This document shows positions 34,458-42,507 of a DNA stretch of 64,000 bases, piece by piece. How positions within the stretch are numbered: the first letter of the stretch is position 1; every line of letters begins with the position of its first letter. Where the stretch lies: IMG/VR virus record IMGVR_UViG_3300040801_002079, positions 1-64,000 of that record; one strand, given 5' to 3'. The notes beneath the pieces were generated by a model. The model saw only the letters and a list, made by a program, of their open reading frames with translations. It was not told the origin of the DNA and did not search any database. Source of the stretch: a virus. Position numbers and translations under genes: made by a program.

Positions 34458-34885
34458 CCGAGCATAAGCAACTAAAGAAAGATGAGTTTATTAAAATCGT
34501 TCAGATAACGGGTCCAGTTGTTGATCGGCTATCTGTTACTGGACAAGTTGTTAATGTCAATAAAGAATTTTTTGAAGTTCAAACATTCGATGGAATCATG
34601 GGACTTTCTTTAACCAATGATGATTATAAATTTGAAATAAGCAAATTAAAAAGAAAACCATCGGGATGGGATAAATTTATGAAGGACCCATCTAAATTCC
34701 ACGAAACTGAAAAGGACGCTGCCCCAGTGGTTAATAAACGTGTTCAGGTATTTAAGATTGTAAAGAATAATCCGCGTAAAAAACTAGATTCTCTATTAAA
34801 GCAGGCACAGGAAGAAGTTGGTGGTGATGCATCCGTTTTGAAAAAATATGTAGAAATGGGTATTATTAAGTTTAGAGGGGCTTAA
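34445..34885 (+). CDS. Hypothetical early protein
   Basis: 146 residues. N-terminal small-barrel-like segment (GQVVNVNKEFFEVQTFDG), then a charged helical half. Converges with the protease gene, overlapping it by 14 nt at the 3' ends. Confidence 0.65.
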   Translation: METVTEHKQLKKDEFIKIVQITGPVVDRLSVTGQVVNVNKEFFEVQTFDGIMGLSLTNDDYKFEISKLKRKPSGWDKFMKDPSKFHETEKDAAPVVNKRVQVFKIVKNNPRKKLDSLLKQAQEEVGGDASVLKKYVEMGIIKFRGA

Positions 34886-35570
34886 CCCATTCCAATAATG
34901 GAACTTGATTTATTTTAACTTCAGCGGCTATACATGCTTCGCCACCATCATTAAATAATTTTTCAAAATCTCTAAATTTTATATAGGCATGACCACGATC
35001 ACCCCAATTTAATCCCCATGAATTCTTTATTCTGAAATATTCACGATTAACATCGACTCCATTGAGAATATAGGCATGACCTCCCATTCTTCTACCCTTA
35101 GGGCGAATAAGTCCCTTATTATTAGGCTCTTGCATTTTATCATACCATTTGGTGCCCACAACCATTGGCCCAATTGTCAGTAATGTCATTATAATTTCAT
35201 CGATATTAAATGCCCATCGATACTCTGTTATAACACCAGTATCCTTTAGAACCCTAGCTCCAGCCCGTACACTGGTTCCAGAATAGTTTTCTCCGGGCCA
35301 TTGATCAACCAGTTGGCATGTCTTGTAAAACTCTCTAGGATCAAACAGGGGACGTTTTCTATCGGGGATAGAGTCCTGTATCACTGGACCGTCTTCAATC
35401 CAGTGTGACCACGAGTATGCAACACAATGGGATGTTGTACCCTGATCGCCCCACCATCCATTTGCCCACCAGAACTTTTCAGTTATTCGTGGCGCACTCA
35501 TTAAGAATGATGATATACCATAATTTAAATCTCTGTGATCCTGTACTTCTAGTCTACCAAAACTTCTCAT
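34872..35570 (-). CDS. Papain-like cysteine protease (C1 family)
   Basis: 232 residues. Oxyanion Gln and nucleophile in GDQGTTSHCVAYSW (Q43, C49), His in MGGHAYILNGVD (H165), Asn in IKNSWGLNWGDRGHAYI (N183). No signal peptide and no classic propeptide, although the first 30 residues could act as one. ATGA-coupled to an upstream late gene whose product has a possible capsid-targeting peptide, so it could be virion-associated or injected. Substrate unknown. Confidence 0.85.
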   Translation of the reverse strand: MRSFGRLEVQDHRDLNYGISSFLMSAPRITEKFWWANGWWGDQGTTSHCVAYSWSHWIEDGPVIQDSIPDRKRPLFDPREFYKTCQLVDQWPGENYSGTSVRAGARVLKDTGVITEYRWAFNIDEIIMTLLTIGPMVVGTKWYDKMQEPNNKGLIRPKGRRMGGHAYILNGVDVNREYFRIKNSWGLNWGDRGHAYIKFRDFEKLFNDGGEACIAAEVKINQVPLLEWVKPL

Positions 35571-36190
35571 TTGTAATTTGACCCATATTTCTTTAAATGT
35601 AAATCTATACCCTTTTCATGATTTATGCGTATAATGTCCATCAAATCATCGAAATCATCTGGCAATGATAATGCTTCCATTCTATAAGTTTTTAAAGGCA
35701 GTTTTTCATCATCAAATAAAAACTTTAAATATTCTTTTGGTAATATTGGCTCATATGCTACAAAAACTTGAGGGTATCTACTTTGTAGACCATATGCTGC
35801 ACTAAACCGAGTCATTATAATTTCCCGAAGTGTGCCATTTGTTCCCGTATTAGGAACAAGGGATTCCAAACGCTGAATATATGGATATAATTTCCGATAA
35901 GCTGCCTTCTTGCTGGTAACATCTTTCCAATATGGCAACGATAGACATCTCATTATAATAATCGCAAGCTTTTGTTTTAATTCATCATTTATAAAGTCTA
36001 AACTTTCTGGAGATATTGTTGTTATTTTATTAACAGAGGTTGCGGTGAGGCTTACCGCATTTTTCCTGCGATTTTTCCCTCGCTTTTTCCATTCTTTATA
36101 AGTTTGATTGATGGACCTAATAGCATACAGAACCTCTCGGTGGGCCTGCTTTTGAGTCTCCAATAAAACAAAATCTTTAAATAATTCCAT
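35567..36190 (-). CDS. Late protein coupled to the protease, possible capsid-targeting peptide
   Basis: 207 residues from the ATG at 36190, 5 nt after a GATAAATA element. The N-terminus MELFKDFVLLE has the look of a T4-type capsid-targeting peptide ending in Leu-x-Glu. The rest is basic and helical (KEWKKRGKNRRKN), no known fold. Stops in an ATGA overlap with the papain-like protease, suggesting a complex or co-packaging. Confidence 0.7.
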   Translation of the reverse strand: MELFKDFVLLETQKQAHREVLYAIRSINQTYKEWKKRGKNRRKNAVSLTATSVNKITTISPESLDFINDELKQKLAIIIMRCLSLPYWKDVTSKKAAYRKLYPYIQRLESLVPNTGTNGTLREIIMTRFSAAYGLQSRYPQVFVAYEPILPKEYLKFLFDDEKLPLKTYRMEALSLPDDFDDLMDIIRINHEKGIDLHLKKYGSNYK

Positions 36191-36195
36191 AAATA
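36188..36195 (+). promoter_or_regulatory. T4-type late promoter (CATAAATA)
   Basis: CATAAATA for the gene at 36226 (GATGAGG ribosome site). It overlaps the start codon and the opposing late element of the minus-strand gene. Confidence 0.5.
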
Positions 36196-36203
36196 TATTT
36201 ATC
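36196..36203 (-). promoter_or_regulatory. T4-type late promoter (GATAAATA), leaderless
   Basis: GATAAATA ends 5 nt (TATTT) before the ATG at 36190; no Shine-Dalgarno sequence is possible in the gap. Confidence 0.6.
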
Positions 36204-36225
36204 AATAAATGGATGAGGTAAAACC

Positions 36226-36495
36226 ATGAATCTAAAAGAGGAACGATCAACAAACATTATGCGTATTGTTTCGGCACTATATAAGTCAGATGCAATTGAT
36301 GAAGTTTTGGATGTTAGGGGAATGTCGGACGGTTTTACCGTTTTTGTGCGAGGATCAGACGGCAACGCATATGAAATTGAAATCCGCCCAGCATCTCACG
36401 CTAAGGGTCATGAAGAAATTCGCAAGGCCGATAAGTATGTTGAAAGAAAGGCTAAGCGCAAAGATGCCCTTCGCAAAAATATGGGCTTAAATTAA
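36226..36495 (+). CDS. Small charged late protein
   Basis: 89 residues; beta-rich middle (GFTVFVRGSDGNAYEIEIR) and a basic helical end. Convergent with the 36492-38288 gene, sharing 4 bases. Unknown function. Confidence 0.65.
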   Translation: MNLKEERSTNIMRIVSALYKSDAIDEVLDVRGMSDGFTVFVRGSDGNAYEIEIRPASHAKGHEEIRKADKYVERKAKRKDALRKNMGLN

Positions 36496-38288
36496 TCTCG
36501 AACTAATGAAATTGTATTATCAAATCCGGTATCTTTATTGACCGTTCCGGTAATAACGCCAGATTTATAATACGGCGCAGACGAACTTTTTCTCGCCCTA
36601 CCGGTTACAGGCTGATTGGCTGCAAATGTATAAGAGGCTGTAATTTCACCATTGACATCAGTTAACCCCTCTAATATCAAAAAGGTTGAAGTTATGGTTC
36701 CGGTAGCAGGGGTGGTGGGGGTTCCTACCACGGTAAACGAATATGAATTTGCATCAATAACCGTAATTTGTTTAACGCCTGTATATTCATTCTGATCTGC
36801 TCCATTAATTTCAACTTTATCATTTGTAGCTAACCCATGGGCAGTATGAGAAACTGTCGCAGTTGTTCCAGAGCGAGTTATTGTAACCGTATCTTGATAT
36901 GGGTAGTTTGTCCCATCTGCAACAGAAAGTAACACTCTCACGTTTTGTATAGGTAACCCCGTTGTAACATCTAAAGTTTTAATGGTTGAAGCTACTGGAT
37001 TCTGTACAATATTGATGGTTGCCCCCGCGCTCTTATATGAAACAGTGCCACTACCACCAATAATGTTAACAGTTATTGTTCCTGATGTATCGGCAAAGTA
37101 TAAAGTTGAATCAGTCTGCCCGTTTGTTGCATTATATCCGGAAAAATCAATATCTCTTAATGTAATAGATGATGGAATGCTTGCCCCAAACTCAATAGCG
37201 TGAGTCGAAGCTACCCCTTTTGTTATTGAACAACCATCCAATTCACCATCCGGATCAGACGTTTCATTATAATAAATTGCTCCAGTATCAGCAGTTCCTT
37301 CATAATTGATAATAGATGAATTTCTAATATCGGCCCCGGCTGGGGTTATCACGCCACAATCATCATACGCATTACCGGTATTTGTTTGTCCACTTGCGTA
37401 TGTAATGGTTGAAGCTCGTCTAATAGTATTATTGGTGATTGAAACTGTGGGCGCTGTATCGGAAAAGTCCATAACAAATCTGGTAGTATCTCCCGTTCCG
37501 TTGGCCCGCAATACACAGCTATTTATTATGAAATTACATCCCGATCCCTGAGCACTTAGATCATAAAGTCCTGAACTGATACTCAATGCTCCCGGTGTAT
37601 CACGAAAAACGATGACCTCACTGTCGGCTTCAAAATAGGTCGTGGTCGCACCGTTTCCCATTTGAATAGTTCCCGTGCAAAAATATACATCGAAGCTTCG
37701 CTCCACAATACCATAAGCAGAAGCTCTGTCAGTTGCAGCAATATCTGCCATTGTGATTTTATCACCAGATGTTCCTCCGGTCATATAGTAGCCGTCCATG
37801 TAGCGCATAACGTCCATCCACATGTTGACCACGTTTTTAGCATTAGACGAATGACCGGCTTCAATACCCCAACGATCTACGTTTGCCAGTGTGACCCCGG
37901 TAAAATCGTCCATGTCCTGCCAGAAATAAAACCAACCACCGGGATAGGTATCGGAACCAAAAAGAGCTAGACCGTTAGATTGGGAAGTTCCATCAAAACA
38001 CCAGAGTTTATAGGGATCGGTAGCTTCTGGTGCCATATATGCAAGGTTAGTAGTGTTAACCCACCCGCGAAGAACCTTTCCCACTGCCGTTACGGGAGCG
38101 CCACCCGCATCGTAATATGAGTCCTCACCATCATTACGTGTAACACCAGACATTGAAGCTGTACCTTCAACCTTGATGTCGGTATCGGCGCTAGTCAGGT
38201 TTGACCATCCACTGTTGGTGTCAGCATCCGTAAGAACACCATCAGTGAGGCCACCAGCGTTAATTAATGTGAATGTGGGTGTTGCCAT
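36492..38288 (-). CDS. Virion protein with beta-helix and Ig-like parts
   Basis: 598 residues. About 1-180 is LamG-like (YKLWCFDGTSQ, NMWMDVMRYMDGYYM). About 190-430 looks like parallel beta-helix with short strand repeats. About 435-598 has Ig-like or carboxypeptidase-regulatory-like strands (VASTIKTLDVTTGLPIQNVR, GLTDVNGEITASYTF). Late promoter fused to a terminator upstream. Likely a fibre, whisker or baseplate-associated protein. Confidence 0.7.
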   Translation of the reverse strand: MATPTFTLINAGGLTDGVLTDADTNSGWSNLTSADTDIKVEGTASMSGVTRNDGEDSYYDAGGAPVTAVGKVLRGWVNTTNLAYMAPEATDPYKLWCFDGTSQSNGLALFGSDTYPGGWFYFWQDMDDFTGVTLANVDRWGIEAGHSSNAKNVVNMWMDVMRYMDGYYMTGGTSGDKITMADIAATDRASAYGIVERSFDVYFCTGTIQMGNGATTTYFEADSEVIVFRDTPGALSISSGLYDLSAQGSGCNFIINSCVLRANGTGDTTRFVMDFSDTAPTVSITNNTIRRASTITYASGQTNTGNAYDDCGVITPAGADIRNSSIINYEGTADTGAIYYNETSDPDGELDGCSITKGVASTHAIEFGASIPSSITLRDIDFSGYNATNGQTDSTLYFADTSGTITVNIIGGSGTVSYKSAGATINIVQNPVASTIKTLDVTTGLPIQNVRVLLSVADGTNYPYQDTVTITRSGTTATVSHTAHGLATNDKVEINGADQNEYTGVKQITVIDANSYSFTVVGTPTTPATGTITSTFLILEGLTDVNGEITASYTFAANQPVTGRARKSSSAPYYKSGVITGTVNKDTGFDNTISLVRD

Positions 38289-38318
38289 TTAATCCCTATA
38301 AAGTTGTTTACTATATAC

Positions 38319-38326
38319 TATTTATA
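38319..38326 (-). promoter_or_regulatory. T4-type late promoter (TATAAATA)
   Basis: Exact TATAAATA on the minus strand, continuous with the T7 tract of the terminator at 38333-38350. Confidence 0.7.
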
Positions 38327-38332
38327 AAAAAA

Positions 38333-38350
38333 GCCAGCAATGATGCTGGC
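38333..38350 (-). terminator. Intrinsic terminator fused to a late promoter
   Basis: GCCAGCA-TCAT-TGCTGGC then T7 (minus strand), ending the 38643 transcript; the T-tract runs straight into TATAAATA. Confidence 0.85.
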
Positions 38351-38376
38351 CTTTTATTTATTCCATTAGTTAGTGT

Positions 38377-38643
38377 TTAAACTTCTGGATCGGGTTCTTC
38401 GACTTCCTCAACCTCAACTTCTTCGACCTCATCATCTTCTCCGCGCTTAGCTTTCATTTCTTCCCTATGGGCTTCAACTTCATCCATATGTGCTTCCTTT
38501 CTGGCATCCCGCTCGGCTTTGCGTTCTGCTTTCATTGCTTCACGCTCTGCTTTACGAGCTTCTTGATCTTTGTGACGATTTTCAACAGCCTTTTCGTTAG
38601 CTTTTTCGGGTAAGTCTTTAAACTCTTTCTCTGGTTTTGCCAT
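38377..38643 (-). CDS. Highly charged coiled-coil late protein
   Basis: 88 residues from ATG 38643 (GGAGGAAAT site). Almost continuous charged helix (ARKAEREAMKAERKAERDAR) with an acidic tail (DDEVEEVEVEEVEEPDPEV). Could be a scaffold, head core or DNA-binding protein. Own late promoter and terminator, implying high expression. Confidence 0.75.
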   Translation of the reverse strand: MAKPEKEFKDLPEKANEKAVENRHKDQEARKAEREAMKAERKAERDARKEAHMDEVEAHREEMKAKRGEDDEVEEVEVEEVEEPDPEV

Positions 38644-38695
38644 GGTAATTTCCTCCGTAGTAGATAGCAAAAATTCCCCTTGAAGCACTCTAATA

Positions 38696-38703
38696 TATTT
38701 ATC
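38696..38703 (-). promoter_or_regulatory. T4-type late promoter (GATAAATA)
   Basis: GATAAATA 13 bp beyond the terminator of the DUF2828-like gene; drives the 38643 gene. Confidence 0.6.
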
Positions 38704-38716
38704 CGTATAATAAAAA

Positions 38717-38736
38717 AGCCCCGATTTCTCGGGGCT
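38717..38736 (-). terminator. Intrinsic terminator of the Ro60-like gene
   Basis: AGCCCCGA-GAAA-TCGGGGCT followed by a T-rich tract on the minus strand, 12 bp after the stop at 38749. A GNRA-type GAAA loop. Confidence 0.9.
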
Positions 38737-38748
38737 TTCGTTTGCCCA

Positions 38749-40221
38749 TCAAAGGGTTACAGACTTATATCTTTCGGAATTTAGAACCTCAAGCATTAGC
38801 TCGTATGGTCCAATAAATTCTCCAGTCATAAGTGACTGCAAGATTGATGGTGAGAATCCAGAAACGTTCTGGAATCCCCGCTCGTCCATGCTCATTGGGA
38901 ACTGCACATTACGTGCATTAACATTCCAGAATACAAGCTTGGGCATTTCGTATCCAGCACGGCTGAACTTGTCAGCAATAGTCTGGAATAGAGTGCTATT
39001 GCTACGACTTGTGGCACCATCAAATTCCATATCGGAAATGATGTAAAGCTTGTCAAGCATTTCACTCTTTGGAACATTGTTCTTAATTGCTGCATCTAAT
39101 ACAAGATTAAACACGGCTTCAATGTTCGTATTCATGTCCCAACTTGCTCTCCAGAGATTGTTAACCTTCTCCACAATGTTGGCACCCTTAAGCTCCTGTA
39201 GCTTAGGACGATTGCTAAAGGTAATGAAGTGATCCTTGTATGGACCCTTAGCACGTTCAGCTAAGTAAATACCCAATCCAAGGGCTACATCTCGTGGCAA
39301 TCCATCACCCATACCCATTGATCCGGATGTATCAACAACCGCGATTGAGTTTTCAGCTTCACCCGTAAAATCAGGCAAGTTGTTCCACATTGCTTCGGCA
39401 ACATTGGTATCAATATTTCCACCGCGCATGATCTTACCAACAATTTCATGAGGGTAAAGAACGGACACATTAATCTTGGCTTCACCAGTATTAACCGCGT
39501 TGATGAAGTCAGTGTAACGTGCACGGTCATGCTTAGCGAACGCATTTCGATACTTCATCATTGCGTTAGATGGAACGCGAGAATACTCAATCTCATCCCA
39601 CTGATTCGCAGAAGTCTTACGTTCGACAACATCAAGGTGCTTACGCAACTTAGACAATGCCTTGCGATATGAACGAGAATCCATACCCAATGCTTCACGG
39701 GTCTTACGTGCAAGACGCTTGGTTTCACGGCTTGACGCATTTTCAGACTTCAACCACTTTGCAAGCAATGAGATATTGTCATCTTCAAAGAAGCTGAACA
39801 TATCCTTGTTGAACTGCTTAGCAAGAGCATCATATGCGTCACGCTCAACTTCAGTTCCGTCAAGCGCATAAACATCGTCCCAACGTCCATATTCTGGAAT
39901 ATTAGAAATGTTCTTTCGCGCTGTGTCTTCTGCTAATTCCGCTAACAGCTTGTACTGGTTACGGAACGCCTCGCGCTGGCCCTGTCCTCCACGAACATCA
40001 CGGAAATAGAACATAGCCTTAAGAGCTAGTTCGGGATTTTCAGCCCATGCTCGTAAGAACATGTCCTGCTGCTTTTCAGGGCTTAACATGCGAATAGCAC
40101 CACCCTGAGAAAAGAAATCTAAAACGGCTGAATTAGTAGTTGCCTTAGCAACCGCGCCATTTTCAGTTAATGCGTAATTATCAACACCCTTAAGTGCGTT
40201 TAAGAATCGTGTAGTCATCAT
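38749..40221 (-). CDS. DUF2828/TROVE-like protein with vWA domain (Ro60-like)
   Basis: 490 residues. N-terminal helical-repeat domain (about 1-280) with the DUF2828 signature MFYFRDVRGGQGQREAFR and NISNIPEYGRWDDVYAL. C-terminal vWA domain with MIDAS AVVDTSGSMG (D297, S299, S301), then HFITFSNRPKL, MNTNIEAVFNLVLD and YIISDMEFDGA. The order (helical ring domain then vWA) is that of Ro60/TROVE proteins, which bind misfolded RNA and Y RNAs. AGGAGA site; preceded by a 350-nt structured leader with a near-consensus sigma70 promoter and followed by a strong terminator. RNA binding is inferred from the family resemblance. Confidence 0.75.
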   Translation of the reverse strand: MMTTRFLNALKGVDNYALTENGAVAKATTNSAVLDFFSQGGAIRMLSPEKQQDMFLRAWAENPELALKAMFYFRDVRGGQGQREAFRNQYKLLAELAEDTARKNISNIPEYGRWDDVYALDGTEVERDAYDALAKQFNKDMFSFFEDDNISLLAKWLKSENASSRETKRLARKTREALGMDSRSYRKALSKLRKHLDVVERKTSANQWDEIEYSRVPSNAMMKYRNAFAKHDRARYTDFINAVNTGEAKINVSVLYPHEIVGKIMRGGNIDTNVAEAMWNNLPDFTGEAENSIAVVDTSGSMGMGDGLPRDVALGLGIYLAERAKGPYKDHFITFSNRPKLQELKGANIVEKVNNLWRASWDMNTNIEAVFNLVLDAAIKNNVPKSEMLDKLYIISDMEFDGATSRSNSTLFQTIADKFSRAGYEMPKLVFWNVNARNVQFPMSMDERGFQNVSGFSPSILQSLMTGEFIGPYELMLEVLNSERYKSVTL

Positions 40222-40248
40222 TTTTCTCCTGTGTTAAGTTTCTACAAC

Positions 40249-40434
40249 AAGACGGCTTTTTTGCTTTTCACCATGCAGTATATTTGCTGTTACCGTCTTT
40301 AATATTACTAGGTACTTTACTAGCTTCTGTGTTTGAGACAGATTGTAAGTAGTATTGCTGTTAGTACCTAAATCTAACTAGATGCCTTTCTTCTCTTCAT
40401 TGACGTAGAATGTTATAATTGCTGTAAGCATCTA
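40249..40434 (-). ncRNA. Three tandem hairpins with shared ACAGCAA motif in the Ro60-like leader
   Basis: Minus-strand units 40379-40434 (stem TAGATGC/GCATCTA), 40309-40370 (TAGGTACT/AGTACCTA) and 40249-40299 (AAGACGG/CCGTCTT). The stems are perfectly paired but unrelated in sequence, while each has ACAGCAA 1-2 nt after the 5' arm and a purine-rich stretch ending AAG (AAAG, AAAG, AAAAAAG) right before the 3' arm. Units are separated by 8-9 nt. They lie inside the transcript starting near 40576. Separate RNAs, or a protein-binding leader, are both possible. Confidence 0.65.
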
Positions 40435-40582
40435 AAAACTAACTTTCTTCTTTAATAAATGATGTGCATTTTGTGCTCACCGTGTAATTGATCAAGTGCC
40501 TAATTTGTCAATTTTATAAAACTATTTAGTAATCTTGCAAAAAAGTGTAAAAATTATTTTTTTACGATCTTTATGGGGAGCC

Positions 40583-40610
40583 ATTATACACATAAAACAG
40601 TGTTTGTCAA
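40583..40610 (-). promoter_or_regulatory. Strong sigma70 promoter with A-tract (UP-like) upstream
   Basis: TTGACA (40605-40610), 16 bp, TATAAT (40583-40588), preceded upstream by an A10 tract and AAAATT, typical of UP elements. Between it and the ATG at 40221 lie about 355 nt of leader without a reading frame. Confidence 0.88.
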
Positions 40611-40645
40611 CCCCTAATTTTAATTTTTTTTTTGAATAAATTTAT

Positions 40646-40825
40646 TTAAGCTTTTTTCTTACTCAAAAGAGATGCCGCGCCCATAGTTCTAACAGTGTTA
40701 ACATTGTCACACTCTGGACAACGAGCATCTTCAATATTTTCTAGTAGTGTGGGGTCTGCTAAAAACTTATGACCACATTTTAAACATATGAACCGATGAA
40801 GTGTTTCATTTTCCCTTAATTTCAT
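40646..40825 (-). CDS. Small zinc-ribbon protein
   Basis: 59 residues: CLKCGHKF and CPECDNVNT form a four-cysteine zinc ribbon; basic end LLSKKKA. Such phage ribbons often act as transcription or DNA-binding accessories. Follows 40856-41044, probably in one transcript. Confidence 0.75.
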   Translation of the reverse strand: MKLRENETLHRFICLKCGHKFLADPTLLENIEDARCPECDNVNTVRTMGAASLLSKKKA

Positions 40826-40855
40826 TATCCCGTACCACTCTTTTCAATAAACATA

Positions 40856-41044
40856 TCAATATTCCTCTTTAAAATCGGAAGCAATAAGTGATTCTATATT
40901 ATGAACCTTTAAATCAATAACCTCTTGACCTAAAACATGCAACGTTTTTTTAGTCTCTTTAATTGCATCATCTTCAGAGGATGCATGTACAATTTCCGAA
41001 AAAACTACTGTCGCTGTACCCTCAACTTCATAATATTTTTTCAT
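40856..41044 (-). CDS. Small DpnD/PcfM-like protein
   Basis: 62 residues: YEVEGTATVVFSEIVHASSE followed by DDAIKETKK. The strand-strand-helix pattern resembles small DpnD/PcfM-like domains; weak similarity. AGGTGAT ribosome site. Confidence 0.65.
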   Translation of the reverse strand: MKKYYEVEGTATVVFSEIVHASSEDDAIKETKKTLHVLGQEVIDLKVHNIESLIASDFKEEY

Positions 41045-41072
41045 ATATCACCTATGGTCTTTTGTTAGGTGA

Positions 41073-41101
41073 AGTATATCGCACTATAATTCGGTTTGCA
41101 A
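41073..41101 (-). promoter_or_regulatory. Sigma70-type promoter
   Basis: TTGCAA (41096-41101), 17 bp, TATACT (41073-41078), upstream of the 41044 gene. Confidence 0.75.
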
Positions 41102-41105
41102 CATA

Positions 41106-42254
41106 TTAATGAAACATTAGGTATGTTCCTAAAACCCCCCTATGGTTCGCAGAATTATCCCCTTCTTTGGGTCTAACTATGACATTCCATTTGGGTTTAT
41201 CCCCTAGATTTTTTAGATTTTTCATCATTTCATTATATGTTAAGATTGTGTTAATATCTATTCCATAATGATCCGATAAGCGTTGTTTGAAATCCTGAAG
41301 GGCTTGCTTATTCTTAAACATCATTTTCCCTTCTTCATCCCTAACCATTTTGCGACCATCTTTTTTAATTAAATCATTAAATAAAGATTTTGGTACGACC
41401 ACGCTATGCTTTTCGTCTTCGAAGTTAATTCGCTTTTCTTCTTTATTGAGTGCACCTTTACTAAAGTTCATAATAAAATTATCTGGGGCTTTAGCCTTAA
41501 ATGCATCTGAAACTTTTGTATAAGCATAGAAGTCAACATTTGGGAATTTCTTTGCAACACGAAATGCCATATCTAAATACTGTGGACTAAAAAAATCACC
41601 GTCATCATGCCATCTAATAGCGATCCTCCCCGGCTCACCATTATCAAGGCTAGATATTTCACTAGAAAGTTTATTTTCAAATCCCTCGGGATCATTCAAT
41701 AAAAAGTTAAGAACTTGTGCGTGATTTTTGCTAGAGTCTGGGTATTGTATATACCCTCCTTTCATCGCATAACAATATAGTTTACATTCTCCTGCGCCGG
41801 GGCATGTATTAACAATAACAAATTCCCCTGTATCCTCATCTACTGCTAATCCCCTCAGAGCGGGTAGCCCTATATTATAAAATATCTGTTCTGAGCCATC
41901 ACTGTGTTTCATTTTAGAATTTTGTTTAAGAATATTATCTGGGCGAGTTGTTATTTGTTTTTTCAAATCAGCGGTATCATAGGTATTACCAGACTCGTCT
42001 TTAATTTTTATATTGCTGCCATGAACGTAAGGATTCTTAAATTTATCTCTTTTTTCTTTGCTTTTTGTCTTAATTCGATTTAAATAATCCTGCATTTCAT
42101 CTTCAGGGAAAGGGGTTGTTTGTGCTCCTAACCCTAATGGGGCCTCAGTAAGATTGTTTCTCAGAAAATCATCTAGGCTCATTACCCTTAGACCATTTTT
42201 ACGCTTTTTCTTGCCTTTTTTTATTTCATTTATTAAAATATCATTAATTTTCAT
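41106..42254 (-). CDS. Gp88-like Cys-cluster protein with capsid-targeting-like N-terminus
   Basis: 382 residues from ATG 42254 (GGGGA site). The N-terminus MKINDILINEIKKGKKKRK has an Ile-Asn-Glu site and a second site near 37 (FLRNNLTEAP), as in T4 internal proteins. The core NTCPGAGECKLYCYAMKGGY (Cys cluster CX5CX3C), IRWHDDGDFFSPQYLD and FYAYTKVSDAF resemble the Gp88 family of phage proteins with a probable metal or Fe-S site. Late promoter. It may be packaged and injected; the enzymatic role is unknown. Confidence 0.7.
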   Translation of the reverse strand: MKINDILINEIKKGKKKRKNGLRVMSLDDFLRNNLTEAPLGLGAQTTPFPEDEMQDYLNRIKTKSKEKRDKFKNPYVHGSNIKIKDESGNTYDTADLKKQITTRPDNILKQNSKMKHSDGSEQIFYNIGLPALRGLAVDEDTGEFVIVNTCPGAGECKLYCYAMKGGYIQYPDSSKNHAQVLNFLLNDPEGFENKLSSEISSLDNGEPGRIAIRWHDDGDFFSPQYLDMAFRVAKKFPNVDFYAYTKVSDAFKAKAPDNFIMNFSKGALNKEEKRINFEDEKHSVVVPKSLFNDLIKKDGRKMVRDEEGKMMFKNKQALQDFKQRLSDHYGIDINTILTYNEMMKNLKNLGDKPKWNVIVRPKEGDNSANHRGVLGTYLMFH

Positions 42255-42276
42255 AGTTTTTCCCCATGTCTTAATA

Positions 42277-42284
42277 TATTTATT
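42277..42284 (-). promoter_or_regulatory. T4-type late promoter (AATAAATA)
   Basis: AATAAATA on the minus strand upstream of 42254; it overlaps the divergent -35 box at 42283 by two bases. Confidence 0.55.
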
Positions 42285-42311
42285 GATTTCAATAAACACT
42301 GATGATAAGAT
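42283..42311 (+). promoter_or_regulatory. Sigma70-type promoter of the 42.3-43.9 kb operon
   Basis: TTGATT (42283-42288), 17 bp, TAAGAT (42306-42311). Confidence 0.6.
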
Positions 42312-42336
42312 TATCGCAATATGGGAGTAAATTATA

Positions 42337-42504
42337 ATGAGCAAACAATTTTTATTAGAATTTGATTATGAGGGGTGGTGTCAAGGTCCCGAGAAAATGC
42401 ATACAATGGTTCTCGTTTATGCTACTTCATTTGATGATGCAGTATTGAAATTGCGAAAAGAGTATGATATGGTTAAGAATGTGAAAAATAGGACTATAGA
42501 ATAA
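42337..42504 (+). CDS. Small protein, unknown
   Basis: 55 residues (MSKQFLLEFDYEGWCQGPEK at the start). GGGAG site 7 nt upstream. Strand-rich start and SFDDAVLKLRKEY helix resemble the 40856-41044 protein in layout. Confidence 0.75.
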   Translation: MSKQFLLEFDYEGWCQGPEKMHTMVLVYATSFDDAVLKLRKEYDMVKNVKNRTIE

Positions 42505-42507
42505 AAT

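Noticed and set aside
40249-40434. CRISPR array
   Set aside because: The three units share only about 7-10 bases, their stems differ and spacing varies; no cas genes nearby. They behave as covarying RNA hairpins.
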